Origin: Okapia johnstoni
Lineage: Eukaryota > Chordata > Mammalia > Artiodactyla > Giraffidae
Reading direction: 5' to 3'
Assembly (NCBI GenBank): GCA_024291935.2
Contig: CM044320.1
Span: 32,084,001-32,148,000, forward strand
Length of the DNA: 64,000 nt
Shown: positions 45,077 to 56,539 of the stretch, piece by piece
How positions within the stretch are numbered: position 1 is the first letter of the stretch
How the letters are laid out: every line of letters begins with the position of its first letter
Made by a program: the position numbers and the translations under genes
Notes under the pieces: model-generated
What the model was told of the DNA's origin: nothing
Seen by the model: the letters and a program-made list of their open reading frames with translations, nothing else
Database searches by the model: none

Positions 45077-45229
45077 TGGGCCACATTTGATGGTCCAGAT
45101 GGGAATGGACAGAAGTGGACAGATTCAGGAAATGCTTAGGAAACAGAACCAACACACCTTGGTGAGTGGATGGATATAGTGCAGGGAGGGAGATGACTAG
45201 TCAAGAAAGATTTCAGGTGTAACCAACAG

Positions 45230-45431
45230 ACATACTCAGTCAATCATGTCTGACTCTTTGCAACCATATGGACTGTAGCCCACCAGGTTTCTCTGTCCAT
45301 GGGATTGTCCTGGAAAGAATACTGCAGTGGGTTGCCATTTCCTTCTCTAGGGGATCTTCCTGACCCAGGGATCAAACCTGCGTCTCCTGCATGGCAGGCA
45401 GATTATTCACTGCTGTGCCACAGGGGAAGCC
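45230..45431 (-). mobile_element. Bov-tA SINE
   Basis: Antisense Bov-tA from 'tactcagtcaatcatgtctg' to 'gctgtgccacaggggaagcc'. No clear duplication. Confidence 0.9.
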
Positions 45432-45533
45432 ATTAGATGGATGTATGATATTAATATTTATTAAGATATTAATAAACATCTTATTCTTATTTTTATAAAT
45501 AAGAATATAAACATTATAAGGTATACCTTATTT

Positions 45534-46029
45534 TCTCCTTGGAAGAAAAGATATGACCAACCTAAACAGCTTATCAAAAACGGGAGACCTTAAAGGTCCA
45601 TCTAGTCAAAGCTATAGTATTTCGAGTAGTCATGTATGGATGGGAGAGTTGGACCATAAAGAAAGCTGAATACCAAAGAACTGATGCTTTTGAACTGTGG
45701 TGCTGGAGAAGAAACTTGAGAGTCCGTTGGACAGCAAGGAGATCAAACCATTCAATTCTAAAGGAAATTAGTCCTAAATACTCATTGGAAGGACTGATGC
45801 TGAAGCTGAAACTCCAATACTTTGGCCACTTGATGTGAAGAACTGATTCATTGGAAAAGACCCTGACTCTGGGAAAGATTGAAGAAGGAGAAGGGGATGC
45901 AGAGGATGAGATGGTTAGATGGCATCACCGACTCAATGAACATGAGTTTGAGCAAGCACTGGGAGTTGGAGATGGACAGGGAGGCCTGGTGTGCTGTAGT
46001 CCATGGGGTCCCAAAGAGTCGGACACAAC
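45534..46029 (+). mobile_element. BovB LINE, old 5'-truncated copy
   Basis: Sense, last ~500 bp: 'tctccttggaagaaaagata' to 'gtcggacacaactt'. It is more diverged than its neighbours (for example 'gaagaaacttgagagtccg'). It lacks the ACTGA tail, being abutted directly by another BovB copy. Confidence 0.92.
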
Positions 46030-46827
46030 TTGTATATATGTGGATGACACCACCCTTATGGCAGAAAGTGAAGAAGAACTAAAGAGCCTCTTGATGAAGG
46101 TGAAAGAGGAGAGTGAAAAAGTTGGCTTAAAGCTCAACGTTCAGAAAACTAAGATCATGGCATCTGGTCCCATCACTTCATGGGAAATAGATGGGGAAAC
46201 AGTGGAAACAGTGTCAGACTTTATTTTTGGGGGCTCCAAAATCACTGCTGATGGTGATTACAGCCATGAAATTAAAAGACGCTTATTGCTTGGAAAGAAG
46301 GTATGGCCAACCTAGATAGCATATTAAAAAGCAGAGACATTACTTTGCCAACAAAAGTCCATCTAGCTAAGGCTATGGTTTTTCCAGTAGTCATGTATGG
46401 ATGTGAGAGTTGGACAGTGAAGAAAGCTGAGTGCCACAGAATTGATGCTTTTGAACTGTGGTGTTGGAGAAGACTCTAGAGAGTCCCTTGGACTGCAAGG
46501 AGATCAAACCATCCATCCTAAAGGAGATCAATCCTGGGTGTTCATTGGAAGGACTGATGTGGAAGCTGAAACTCCAATACTTTGGCCACCTCATGCGAAG
46601 AGTTGACTCATTGGAAAAGACCCTAATGCTTGGTAGGATTGGGGGCAGGAGGAGAAGGGGACAACAGAGGATGAGATGGTTGGATGGCATCACCAACTCG
46701 ATGGACATGGGTTTGGGTAGACTCCGGGAGTTGGTGATGGACAGAGAGGCCTGGCGTGCTGCAATTCATGGGGTCGCAAAGAGTCGGACATCACTGAGTG
46801 ACTGAACTAAACTGAACTGAACTGAAT
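46030..46827 (+). mobile_element. BovB LINE, 5'-truncated
   Basis: Starts in the RT catalytic motif: 'tatatgtggatgacaccacc' near 46034 reads YVDD. It runs through 'gaagaagaactaaagagcct' to a full ACTGA tail ending 46827. The frame from the first copy happens to continue into this one (45851-46315). A frameshift near 46305 and a stop in the C-terminal region near 46478 disable it. Confidence 0.93.
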
Positions 46828-47427
46828 AGGAAGCACTGGAGCAAGAAGAGTTTTCTCGGGTAATATCAAGAACTCAGTTTTGAGGATAGGCATGTTGAGG
46901 TATTTGCATGATATACAAGTAGAGACGCCCAATAGATAATCAAATTCATGAGAACAAAATTAAGAAGAGTGCCTGGACTGGAGATAGAAGTTGAGCGTCT
47001 AACTCAAATGAGAAATTGGTTGCATCCCAAACATGTGAGGAGGCTATAATCGGAACAGAACATTTTTTTCTTTCCATTTCCATGACACTTGGTGTGCCAC
47101 ATTTGCTAAGCATTAGCTGATGATGATGACAACTTCCTAGTGTCAGACTAGTCTTCAAGTTGAAGTGCCGAACTGCACTGACAGGGCCTGGCCTCATGCA
47201 ATTTCCAAATCGCTTGGCAGCTGAAAGAGGTGAAAAACTCATTACCAAGCCATCTGTCCTGAGATTCTGCCCTGATTTCTAGGCCAGAAAAATCTGAATA
47301 ATTTCAAGAAATTTAAATAGCACACACAGATCAGTAAATTCCTTCCCTGTCAGCTCTATACCCTAGTTTCTTAGGCATTTGCAGAAACCTCAGAAAGTTG
47401 AGCAAGGTGGCAGTATTGGCAAGTAGA
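46828..47427. other. no recognised feature
   Basis: The minus frame 46946-47248 (100 codons) has no recognisable domain. No repeat recognised. Confidence 0.45.
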
Positions 47428-47429
47428 TT

Positions 47430-47642
47430 GTTGTTGTTTGGTCGCTAAGTCAAGTCTGACTCTTTTGTGAACCTATGGACTGTATGTAGCCCATCAGGGT
47501 CCTCTGTCCATAGGATTCTCCAGAAAAGAATACTGGAATGGGTTGCCATTTCCTTCTCCAGGGGATCTTTCTGATCCAGGGATCAAACCCAAGACTCCTG
47601 CTTGGCAGGCAGATTCTTTACCACTGAGCTACCTGGGAAGTC
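47430..47642 (-). mobile_element. Bov-tA SINE
   Basis: Antisense Bov-tA from 'tggtcgctaagtcaagtctg' to 'gagctacctgggaagtcc'. It carries a short insertion ('tgtatgtagcc'). Confidence 0.9.
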
Positions 47643-47804
47643 CATATGAGCAAGCTGATACCCTAAATGCAAAACATTTTTCAATGAAAACATAATTGAA
47701 CACAGAATCAGAGGGCTTTCCATTTGAGTACACTGCATTTTTGTTGCTAATGTTGTTTTTTTCCCCTCTTTGTCTATGATCTGTGTTTAGGCCTATATTA
47801 AGGT

Positions 47805-47996
47805 GGATGTGTGTGTGTGCTCAGCCATGTCTGACTGCTCTGTCCATGGGATTCTCCAGGCAAGAATGCTGGAGTGGGTTGCCATTTCCTCCTTCGGGGG
47901 TCTTCCTGATCCAGAGGTCAAACCTTCATCTCCTGCATCTCCTGCATCTTCTGCATTGCAGGCAGATTCATTATTGCTGAGGCACCAGGAAGCCCA
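47805..47996 (-). mobile_element. Bov-tA SINE
   Basis: Antisense, starting with a short TG run and 'ctcagccatgtctgactg', ending 'gaggcaccaggaagccc'. A perfect 10-bp duplication 'atattaaggt' is at 47795-47804 and 47997-48006. 'catctcctg' is locally duplicated near 47930. Confidence 0.92.
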
Positions 47997-48109
47997 ATAT
48001 TAAGGTATTCTTGTTAATAAAATGAAAACGCAGCAGTAGCAATGAAACCAATGGAATGGTCACCATGAATCTCTTCTTTGTTGCAGAGAAACTTCCCTGA
48101 ATTCAAATC

Positions 48110-48198
48110 TTTACCTCCAACTTTCCTGCAGTCCTTTTCTCCTCTTTTCTTTCCATTCCTGATTTCTCTCCCTCTTCCCTTTCTTTCTTTCTTTCCTG
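48110..48198. repeat. pyrimidine-rich CT tract
   Basis: About 90 bases dominated by C and T, ending in a (TTTC) run (48179-48197). Confidence 0.8.
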
Positions 48199-48204
48199 GG
48201 GTAA

Positions 48205-48390
48205 TAAAAGAGCATGGCATATTGAGCCAGATCAAACTGGGTTTGGGTCAGATTTCTACCTTATGTTTATTGAAGGCTCTGAACCTGTTTCTTAAGTTTT
48301 AAATAATGATACTGGTGATTTAAAATATCACAGGGTTACTATCAGGGGTAGATGAGAAAATATATATAAAATTCACGGAATAAAGATGAC
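48205..48390 (+). mobile_element. MIR SINE
   Basis: 'agagcatggcatattgagcc', then 'aaactgggtttgggtcagat', then 'tcacagggttactatcaggg' follow sense MIR order. Confidence 0.62.
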
Positions 48391-48589
48391 TTAGAATAGC
48401 TACTCTAAAAACAGTTTATATTCTATTTCATTTTCCTCCATTAGGAAGAATGTTGGGCCTTCCTTAGTGTAATAAGACCCATTAAACAGGGTTACATTTG
48501 ATTCAGTGAGTGATGGAAGAGAAAACTGGAGGGTAACAGGCTCAGAAATGAATGAAAAATAATGATTTATAGACAGTAAGTGATACAGC

Positions 48590-49638
48590 GATCACAACAA
48601 AGTGGAAAATTCTTAAAGAGATGGGAATACCAGACCACCTTACCTGCCTCCTGAGAAACCTGTATGCAGGTCAAGAAGCAACAGTTAGAATGGAGATGGG
48701 ACAACAGACTGGTTCCAAATAGGAAAAGGAGTACATCAAGGCTGTATATTGACACCCTGATTATTTAACTTATATGCAGAGTACATCATGTGAAATGCCA
48801 GACTGGATGAAGCACAAGCTGGAATCAAGATTGCCAGGAGAAATATCAATAACCTCAGATATGCAGATGACACCACCCTTATGGCAGAAAGTGAAGAAGA
48901 ACTAAAGAGTCTCTTGATGAAAGTGAAAGAGGAGAGTGAAAAAGCTGGCTTAAAACTCAACATTTAAAAAACAAAGATCATGGCATCTGGTCCCATCACT
49001 TCATGGCAGACAAATGGGGAAACAATGGGAACAGTGACAGACTTTATTTTCTTGGGCTCAAAATCACTGCAGACGGTGACTGTAGCCATGAAATTAAAAG
49101 ATGCTCCTTGGAAGAAAAGCTATGACAAACCTAGATGGCATAGTAAAAAGCAGAGACATTACTTTGCTGACAAAGAGCCATCTATTCAAAGCTATGGTTT
49201 TTCCAGTAGTCATGTATGGATGTGAGAGTTGGATCATAAAGAAAGCTGAGCACCAAAGAATTGATGCTTTTGAACTGTGGTGTTGGAGAAGACTCTTGAG
49301 AATCTCTTGGACAGCAAGGAGATCAAACCAATCAATCCTAAGGGAAATAAGCCCTGAATACTCATTGTAAGGACTGATGCTGAAGCTGAAGCTCCAACAC
49401 TTTGGCTACCTGATGGGAAGAACTGACTCACTGGAAAAGACCCTGATCCTGGGAAAGACTGAAGGCATGAGGAAAAGGGGACGAAAAGGATGAGATGGTT
49501 GGATGGCATCACCGACTCCATGGACATGAGTTTGAGCAAGCTCCAGGAGTTGGTGAAGGACAGGGAAGCCTGGCATGCTGCAGTCCATGGGGTTGCAAAA
49601 AGTCAGCCATGACTGAGCAACTGAAGTGAACTGAACTG
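48590..49638 (+). mobile_element. BovB LINE, 5'-truncated
   Basis: Sense BovB of 1,049 bp from 'gatcacaacaaagtggaaaa' to 'gaagtgaactgaactg'. The 10-bp duplication 'gtgatacagc' (48580-48589, 49639-49648) fixes both ends. YADD is intact near 48860. Several stops and indels (for example 'catttaaaaaacaaag' near 48961) disable it. Confidence 0.95.
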
Positions 49639-49765
49639 GTGATACAGCTACTCTTTCAAGAAGTAAGAGGGTAAAGGGATGTAGGAACAATAGTATGAAG
49701 GAGAATCAGAGTCAAGGAAGCATGTCTGTGGGTAGTGGTTGGCTGTCTTTTTAGGGTAGAAGTTT

Positions 49766-50029
49766 TTTATTATTATTATTATTATTTATTTTTGGCTGTA
49801 CTGGGTCTTCATTGTTGCACAAGGAAGTGGGGGCTGCAAGTGGGGGCTACTCTTCATTGCAGTGCATGGGTTTCTCATTGTGGTGGTTTCTCTTGTAGAG
49901 CACAGGTTCAGTAGTTGTGTCACACAGGCTTAGTTGCCCCTCGGCATATGGGATCTTCCTAGACCGGGGATCAAACCTGTGTACCCTGCACTGGCAGACG
50001 GATTAACCACTGAACCACTAGAGAAGTCC
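49766..50029 (-). mobile_element. CHR-type SINE
   Basis: Antisense CHR: ATT-rich A-tail complement (49768-49790), 'ggctgtactgggtcttcatt', then 'gtagttgtgtcacacaggct', head terminus 'accactagagaagtcc'. Imperfect 14-bp duplications 'tagggtagaagttt' (49752-49765) and 'taggatggaggttt' (50030-50043). Confidence 0.9.
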
Positions 50030-50429
50030 TAGGATGGAGGTTTGAGTGTCCCCATAACAATGAAAGAAAGAGACTGATGGAGAGGTAGAATACAAAAGTG
50101 AGAAGGACTAATAATAGAGAAAATACCTCCAGGAAATAGCACTGGTAAAAGTTACAGTAGTTATAAAAACAAATTGCCAAATGAACACAAATCCCTTATG
50201 GGCAGTTGAAGCCAGATCTTTGGAAACCTGGGCTCACTTCAACCTAGCATTTCAATAGACAGTTATTACAGGCCAGCAGTGCCAAGGACTCCATTATGCA
50301 TGGTTGAGAAGTACTTCAGGAGGCTCCTACCTGCAGCTGCCTCTCCTTCTTTCTGAAATGGCAATTACTCATCATATGTCAAGTGATTAATAGCTACATA
50401 GCTTCTTAAAACCCAATCTGTGGGAAGGG

Positions 50430-50575
50430 CAGATTTCAGTTTGAGAACTCCATCATTTACTATTTGTATAAACTTGGGAAAGTTTTTAGATTTCTCTGAG
50501 CATTAGTTTCTTGAACCCTAAGACCAGAATAATGGTTCCTATGTAATAGATTTGAAGATAATGCACACCAAGTAA
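50430..50575 (+). mobile_element. MIR SINE
   Basis: 'catcatttactatttgtata', then 'aacttgggaaagtttttaga', then 'gagcattagtttcttgaacc' follow sense MIR order. The end lies at the next SINE's target site. Confidence 0.62.
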
Positions 50576-50577
50576 TT

Positions 50578-50894
50578 AACAGTAGCTCAGATGATAAAGA
50601 ATCTGCCTGCAATGCAGGAGACCCTGGTTCGATTCCTGGGTCAGGAAGATCTGCTGGAGAAGGGATAGGCTACCCACTCCAGTATTCTTGGGCTTCCCTT
50701 GTGGCTCAGCTGGTAAAGAATCCCCCTGCAATGCAGGAGACCTGGGTGTGATCTCTGGGTCAGGAAGATCCCCTGGAGAAGGGAAAGGCTACTCATTCCA
50801 TTATTCTGGCCTGGAGAATTCCATGGACTGTATGGACATGTCCATGGACATGGGGTCGCAAAGAGTTGGACACAACTGAGCGACTTTCACTTTC
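50578..50894 (+). mobile_element. Bov-tA SINE with two heads
   Basis: Two tRNA-like modules (50578-50689, 50690-50800) and the BovB-like end 'gacacaactgagcgactttc'. It shares the flanking 'agtaatt' with the inverted SINE that follows. 'gtccatggacatg' is locally expanded near 50830. Confidence 0.92.
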
Positions 50895-50904
50895 AGCATG
50901 TTTG

Positions 50905-50937
50905 TCTGTGTGTGTGTGTGTGCATGCGCACACACAC
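50905..50937. repeat. TG/CA microsatellite between inverted SINEs
   Basis: 'tgtctgtgtgtgtgtgtgtg' then 'catgcgcacacacactcac': TG then CA, so the tract is itself roughly self-complementary. Confidence 0.88.
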
Positions 50938-51119
50938 TCACTCTTTGCAACCTCATGAGCTGTAGCCTGCCAGGCTTTTCTGTCCATGGGATTTTCCAGG
51001 CAAGAATACTGGAATGGGTTGCTACTTCCTCCTCCAGGGGATCTTTCTAACCCAGGGATTGAACTTGTGTCTCCTCCATTGCAGGCGGATTCTTTGCCAC
51101 TGAGCCACCTGGGAAGCCC
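50938..51119 (-). mobile_element. Bov-tA SINE, inverted
   Basis: Antisense Bov-tA from 'cactctttgcaacctcatga' to 'gagccacctgggaagccc'. It faces the SINE at 50578-50894 tail to tail. The outer flanks carry the same 7 bp, 'agtaatt' (50571-50577, 51120-51126). Confidence 0.9.
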
Positions 51120-51129
51120 AGTAATTGGC

Positions 51130-51645
51130 ATACTGGAAACAATTTTCATTTTGGGGTGTTAGAATACTGTAATTTGCCTATTTGCTTACTTTTGAATAAT
51201 CTCTTTTTCTCTTCATAAAATTTGACCACATCTAATACAATGTGCTTATGGAGATTTGAGCTGAAATCACTGATATGACCCTACAGTGGTCAAATGAAGA
51301 GACCATCACAGAATTCTGAATGACTTGAACCAGTAGAACTGTGACATTCCCCCAATGAAGTCTAGCCTCTTGTGACACAGACATGTGTGACACAAAAATT
51401 ATCCATGGTATCCAGCTTCAAGACGAGAACAGAAGACACATTTTCATTTAAATTTTCAGATGCTTAAGACATTACCTTCAGGAACCTTCTCTAAGATGTT
51501 GGCATCTATTTACTTATTTTCTTCAGGTTTAAATCAGTTTGATCCTTTCCCAATGTGATGGCAATTATGATACTGACATGGAAATTCGGAGGTAAAAAAA
51601 AAATTTCATTCTCCTATTTCACTTATGATATTGTTATTATAATTA
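51130..51645. other. no recognised feature
   Basis: Nothing recognised. Confidence 0.45.
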
Positions 51646-51651
51646 TCATTA

Positions 51652-51852
51652 TAGTGGTAAAGAACTCATCTGCTAATGCAGGGGCTATAAGAGATGTGGG
51701 TTTGATCCCTGGGTGGGGAAGATCCCTGGAGAAGGGCATGATAACCCATTCCAGTATTCTTGCTTGGAGAATTCCGTGGACAGGGAAGCCAGGGGGGCTA
51801 AAGCCCAAGGGTCACTCAGAGTTGGACATGATTGAAGCAATTTAGCACATAG
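51652..51852 (+). mobile_element. Bov-tA SINE, 5'-truncated
   Basis: From 'agtggtaaagaactcatctg' to 'ggacatgattgaagcaattt'. The first bases of the head are missing. Confidence 0.88.
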
Positions 51853-51914
51853 CACAGTAAATACTCTATTTAACCAGGGGTTTTGACTAGACCAATACAT
51901 TAAGAATACATTTT

Positions 51915-52138
51915 AAATTAATATACTCATTTATTTATTTGGTTGCATCAGGAATTCGTTGCAGCATGGAGGATCTTTGTGGGATCTTCTCAATGTGGTG
52001 CATGGACTCTCTAGTTGTGGTGTGCAGGCTTAGTTGCTCTGCAGCAACATGGGATTTTAGTTCACCAACCAGGGATCGAACCTGTGTCCCCTGCATTGCA
52101 AGGCTGAGTCTTTACCACTGGGCAACTAGGGAAGTCCC
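51915..52138 (-). mobile_element. CHR-type SINE
   Basis: Antisense CHR from 'catttatttatttggttgca' to 'gggcaactagggaagtcc'. Duplications 'aagaatacatttt' (51902-51914) and 'aaggatacatttt' (52139-52151) differ by one base. Confidence 0.92.
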
Positions 52139-52320
52139 AAGGATACATTTTTTCATGTAACATACTCAGAATGTCTAAGATTTAATTTATAAATGTCCCA
52201 GTTTTCGTACTGTCATTCCTTAATCCAGAATTCATATTCTATCAGAAAAGGCAGAACCTAACCTGTAATCCCTATACATGGGTAATTAAATTGAATAGTG
52301 AAGAAATATGAGGTGGCTTA

Positions 52321-53205
52321 TTTAACTTATATGCAGAGTACATCATGAGAAATGCTGGGCTGGAAGAAACACAAGCTTGAATCAAGATTTCCAGGAGAAA
52401 TATCAATAACCTCCGATATGCAGATGACACCACCCTTATGGCTGAAAGTGAAGAAGAACTAAAAAGCCTCTTGATGAAAGTGAGAGAGGAGAGTGAAAAA
52501 GTTGGCTTAAAGCTCAACATTCAGAAAACTAAGATCATGGCATCTGGTCCCATCACTTCATGGCAAATAGATGGGGAAACAGTGGAAAGGGTGTCAGACT
52601 TTATTTTGGGGGGCTCCAAAATCACTGCAGATGGTGATTGCAGTCATGAAATTACAAGACGCTTACTCCTTGGAAGGAAAGTTATGACCAACCTAGGTAG
52701 CATATTAAAAAGCAGAGACATTACTCTGCCAACAAAGGTCCATCTAGTCAAGGATATGGTTTTTCCAGTAGTCATGTATGGATGTGAGAGTTGGACTGTG
52801 AAGAAAGCTGAGTGCAGAAGAATTGATGCTTTTGAACTGTGGTGCTGGAGAAGACTCTTGAGAGTCCCTTGGACTGCAAGAAGATCCAACCAGTCCATCC
52901 TAAAGGACATCAGTCCTGGGTGTTCATTGGAAGGACTGATGTTGAAGCTGAAATGCCAATACTTTGGCCACCTCATGTGAACAGTTGACTCATTGGAAAA
53001 GACCCTGATGCTGGGAAGGATTGAGGGCAGGAGGAGAAGGGGATGACAGAGGATGAGATGGCTGGATGGCATCACCGACTCTATATACATGAGTTTGGGT
53101 AAACTCCGGGAGTTGGTGATGGACAGGGAGGCCTGGCGTGCTGCGATTCACGGGGTCGCAAAGAGTCGGACACAACTGAACGACTGAACTGAACTGAACT
53201 GATGG
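52321..53205 (+). mobile_element. BovB LINE, 5'-truncated
   Basis: Sense BovB of 885 bp, from 'tttaacttatatgcagagta' to a full ACTGA tail. Duplication 'ggtggctta' (52312-52320, 53206-53214). YADD is intact near 52416. The frame 52438-52980 is open for 180 codons, the longest C-terminal frame in the window after that at 34316, and ends at a TGA ('ctcatgtgaacagttg'). It looks young. Confidence 0.95.
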
Positions 53206-53289
53206 GGTGGCTTAAAGTAACAGGGCAAAGGAAGAGATCAGTAAAGTCCAAATAGGATGACTCTTTGATACAGTAGAGAAACACCTGTC

Positions 53290-53445
53290 AAACTTTCATG
53301 TGCCTAGAGTTCAGCTGGAGGTCTTGTTCAAATGCAGATTCTGAGTCAGTAAACCTAAAGAAGGGATCTGAGGTTTTGCATCTCTAACAGACCTCCAGGT
53401 ACCAAGGATGCTACTGACTCCCACCACACTTAAGTAGGGAGGAGG
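53290..53445 (-). mobile_element. MER5A-like hAT DNA-transposon relic
   Basis: 'tcagctggaggtcttgttca', then 'atgcagattctgagtcagta', then 'tttgcatctctaacagacct' follow the MER5A order. Terminal repeats are eroded. Confidence 0.65.
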
Positions 53446-55354
53446 AATCCAGAACTTAGTAATGAGCAGGGAGGGACCATGGTATGTACCCTCTAACTCA
53501 GCATCACAGAAAACATCTGAAAGCTCAATCAACAGCTACCTGCTGTTTGGAGCCCCTCACCTTCCAACAAAACAGCTCTCTGACATTTTGATGCTAAAAA
53601 GCAACTTATACTTATCCATGAGCAGAAGGCATAAACTCTGGAAACATTTTTACTCTAGACACCTGATGGACATCGATCAAGCAAGTAACCAAAAGAAGGT
53701 AATATCGCTTGGGAGGTGAAAGAGCAAAGACAAGACCAGGTACCTAACCAACTGTCTTTATCAGAACTTGGCCATTCCATACACCTGAAACTAATACAAT
53801 GTCATGTGTCAATTATAGCTCAGTAATAAACAGTTGGGCCATTCCTGCACATATGCCAATGGTGATTCCCAAGATAGATCCTTTGGGAAAATGATAACAA
53901 ATCTTTCTTTTGAAATTTTTTTCTGATGGGCCTATCTGCATGAAACATTTCCTCTCCACTTTCTCTAGTATAAAACAAATTCAGATTCACATACGATTTC
54001 AACAGATTTTAATTCTATAGTAAGCCATTATTTTAGAAGGAAGCACATGAGAAAAATCCTTGACTATATGAATACCTTAAAGAGGTGGTATGCTCTAATT
54101 ACTTGTAGAATTATTGGCTTCTCTGAACACAAGAATTAGAATGGAAACCAATACCCTGGTTTATCTCTTTTTCACAGTGTCTATTGTTCTTGGAATTTTT
54201 TTCTAAAAGTAGTCACCCCCTTTAGGCAATGAAGATAGACTAGCTATCCCCAACTGCTTTCAGTCTGTTCAGAGGGAACATATATCCTCTGATGACCTTA
54301 GGAAGGATTATCAAAGGTGTACTGTGAATGAAGATGTTTACTCAGCAGTGAGCTAGCACACATATTTAGGCATTTTATCTTTAACAGCTAAAGAGAATGT
54401 CAGAAGCCTCATTTCCTGGCTAGATGATAAGCATCCTCTCCTAAGCATGGACGAATACACAGCACATCATTTCAATTGTGGCATGAGTGATGGCTGTAAG
54501 TATGACAGCTGACACCTTCACTAAACCGTTATTCTTGGAAACAAGGCAATGTATACACTCAGAGAGGAAAATTTTGCTAGCTGGGTGTTTACATCTGTAT
54601 TTGCCCCCTGGGGAGAACAGTAGATTTACTTTCAGAACAAGTATAAGTAGAGAAGCCTTTTCAATTTTACAATGGCGTGGCCGATGCTTTTGTTTCTTTC
54701 AAGACATTTGGTTTGTTTTCTGGGTATCTTAATGTAAAACGGCTTTTGCAAATTTACCTTCTTAAACTGCAACCATCCTCTGGGCTACAGAGTTGTTGCA
54801 ATTGCTTCAGAAATGCAAGTTCTGATTTATATCCATGGGTACTGTATTTTTGAAGGCTCTGCAGCACAGTGGCACCTACGTCTACTTGTCTTTGTCCCAC
54901 TGATAAGCAGCGAAGCACCCCAGGGGAGAGGCAGGGTCAGGCTGTCACTGAGAAGCTGGAGTTCAGGTTCCCTGTGAGAGTCATTCATCCTGTCACCAAC
55001 ACACTGCCTTACTTACCTCCCAGACAAAAATAGATCTTTACTTGAGTTGGGAATGCAGGGAATGGAGAGGTATAGAGAGACGAGTTTCAATATTTCAGCT
55101 CTGTCTGTGAAAACGACTCCCTGTCTGCAGGTAACCTTGGTCAGGCTCAGTCACTTAAACTGCAGGGGATTGATCCACCTTCCTTGTCAATCAAGTGAAC
55201 AACCACTTTTTAAGATACTGATGAACACAAAGACAGCAAATTAACTTGAAATAGATGTATCGGGTTGAACCACCAACGATGACATCTGGATAGGGAACAA
55301 AATACTGAATTATAAGCACATTTTCCTTTATATTTTTATTTAAATACTGTCCTT
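53446..55354. other. long stretch without a recognised gene
   Basis: About 1.9 kb, mostly unique. At 53775-53832 'cctgaaactaatacaatgtc' and 'tgtcaattatagctcagtaa' are a short L1 3' terminus in sense. Open frames of 60-85 codons have no recognisable domain. Confidence 0.45.
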
Positions 55355-55500
55355 TTAATTTTTTTAAATTGGAGTATAATTTATTTACAATGTTAAGTGT
55401 CTGCAGTAAAACAGCATGGATCAGCTATATGGATACATATGTCCCCTCCCTCTTGAGCTTCCCTCCTACCCCCCCATCCCACCCATCTACCCCCCCATTT
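55355..55500 (-). mobile_element. L1 3' UTR fragment, cetartiodactyl type
   Basis: 'attggagtataatttattta', then 'gtaaaacagcatggatcagc', then 'cccctccctcttgagcttcc' are antisense L1 3' UTR as at 35.7 kb. It ends in a C-rich run. Confidence 0.75.
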
Positions 55501-56114
55501 TAAAAAAAAAGTGGCAAGTTTTGAAACAAATAGCCAATTTTAACTGATAAGGATTTACTGTATCATGTAGCTTTTCCTAGGATGTGGCTATTAAATTAAA
55601 ACTCACAGTTGGACAATCACCTTTTCTTCATTATTCTCCAATAGTGTTATAAGGATTTCTAACTTCCCAACTAGATTATAATTGGGCAGCAATAATGTCA
55701 TTTTGCTCTTGATTTAGGGTTAATCACAAGCTCTTTGTGCTATCCATGAGCTCAACATGATTAGAGAGCTGGTGAAGGATTGTAGTCCAGCTTCCAAGAA
55801 ATACTCCTTGTGGTCTTGTGCCATTATCTATCTCCCTAATCACTCTACTCCTTATTGCTCACCATGGCTCAGTTGGATTGAACTAGGAGCTTAATGGGGA
55901 CTTGGGGTGAGAAGGAGAAGGTGAGGACATTTTGTACCCTTGCCTTACCTTATGGATGCTGGCCCCGGTGCTATGTCACCAACTCATTTGCCCTGATGCT
56001 CTTAGCTCTGAGATCTAGGTTACAGAAACCTTCCCTGAAGTTTAAATTTCTGTTCCTTTATTTTAATAAAATTGAAGTATCTCTGCATAGTGATTCTTGG
56101 TACAGCCATTTATT
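55501..56114. other. no recognised feature
   Basis: The plus frame 55894-56163 (89 codons) has no recognisable domain and runs into the MIR. Confidence 0.45.
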
Positions 56115-56355
56115 TTGTAATTATGATATCACTAATCATTACTATTTACTGAGAATGTATTAAATAATTAGTACTCTAAGTAGACTATCTAATTAAATCT
56201 ACTCAAAACCCCTATGTGATAGGTATTATTAGTCTCAAGAGAGACTTAAGGAAATTGAAGCCCAGAGATCTTATCTAACTTCATATAACTTCTAAGAGAA
56301 GGACAGAGTATTTGAAACTGGGTCTGTCTGACTACAAAGTCTGTGCTCTTGATGT
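56115..56355 (-). mobile_element. MIR SINE
   Basis: 'atttactgagaatgtattaa', then 'cccctatgtgataggtatta', then 'ggaaattgaagcccagagat' and 'ctgtctgactacaaagtctg' follow antisense MIR over nearly its whole length. Confidence 0.75.
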
Positions 56356-56539
56356 GGGAGTCATGAATATCTGCCACTTATTCTCATCTTGGAAAATAGG
56401 GCATCTCTACGTTTGTTAGATTGTATGGTTCTGAATAAACTGCAGGCAAACTGAGGTAGAGGAATCGATAGAGCTGTCATTTGTTCTAGGGACAGCTAAA
56501 ATACTACTATTAAAAAAAAATTGTTCATAGATTCATGGA

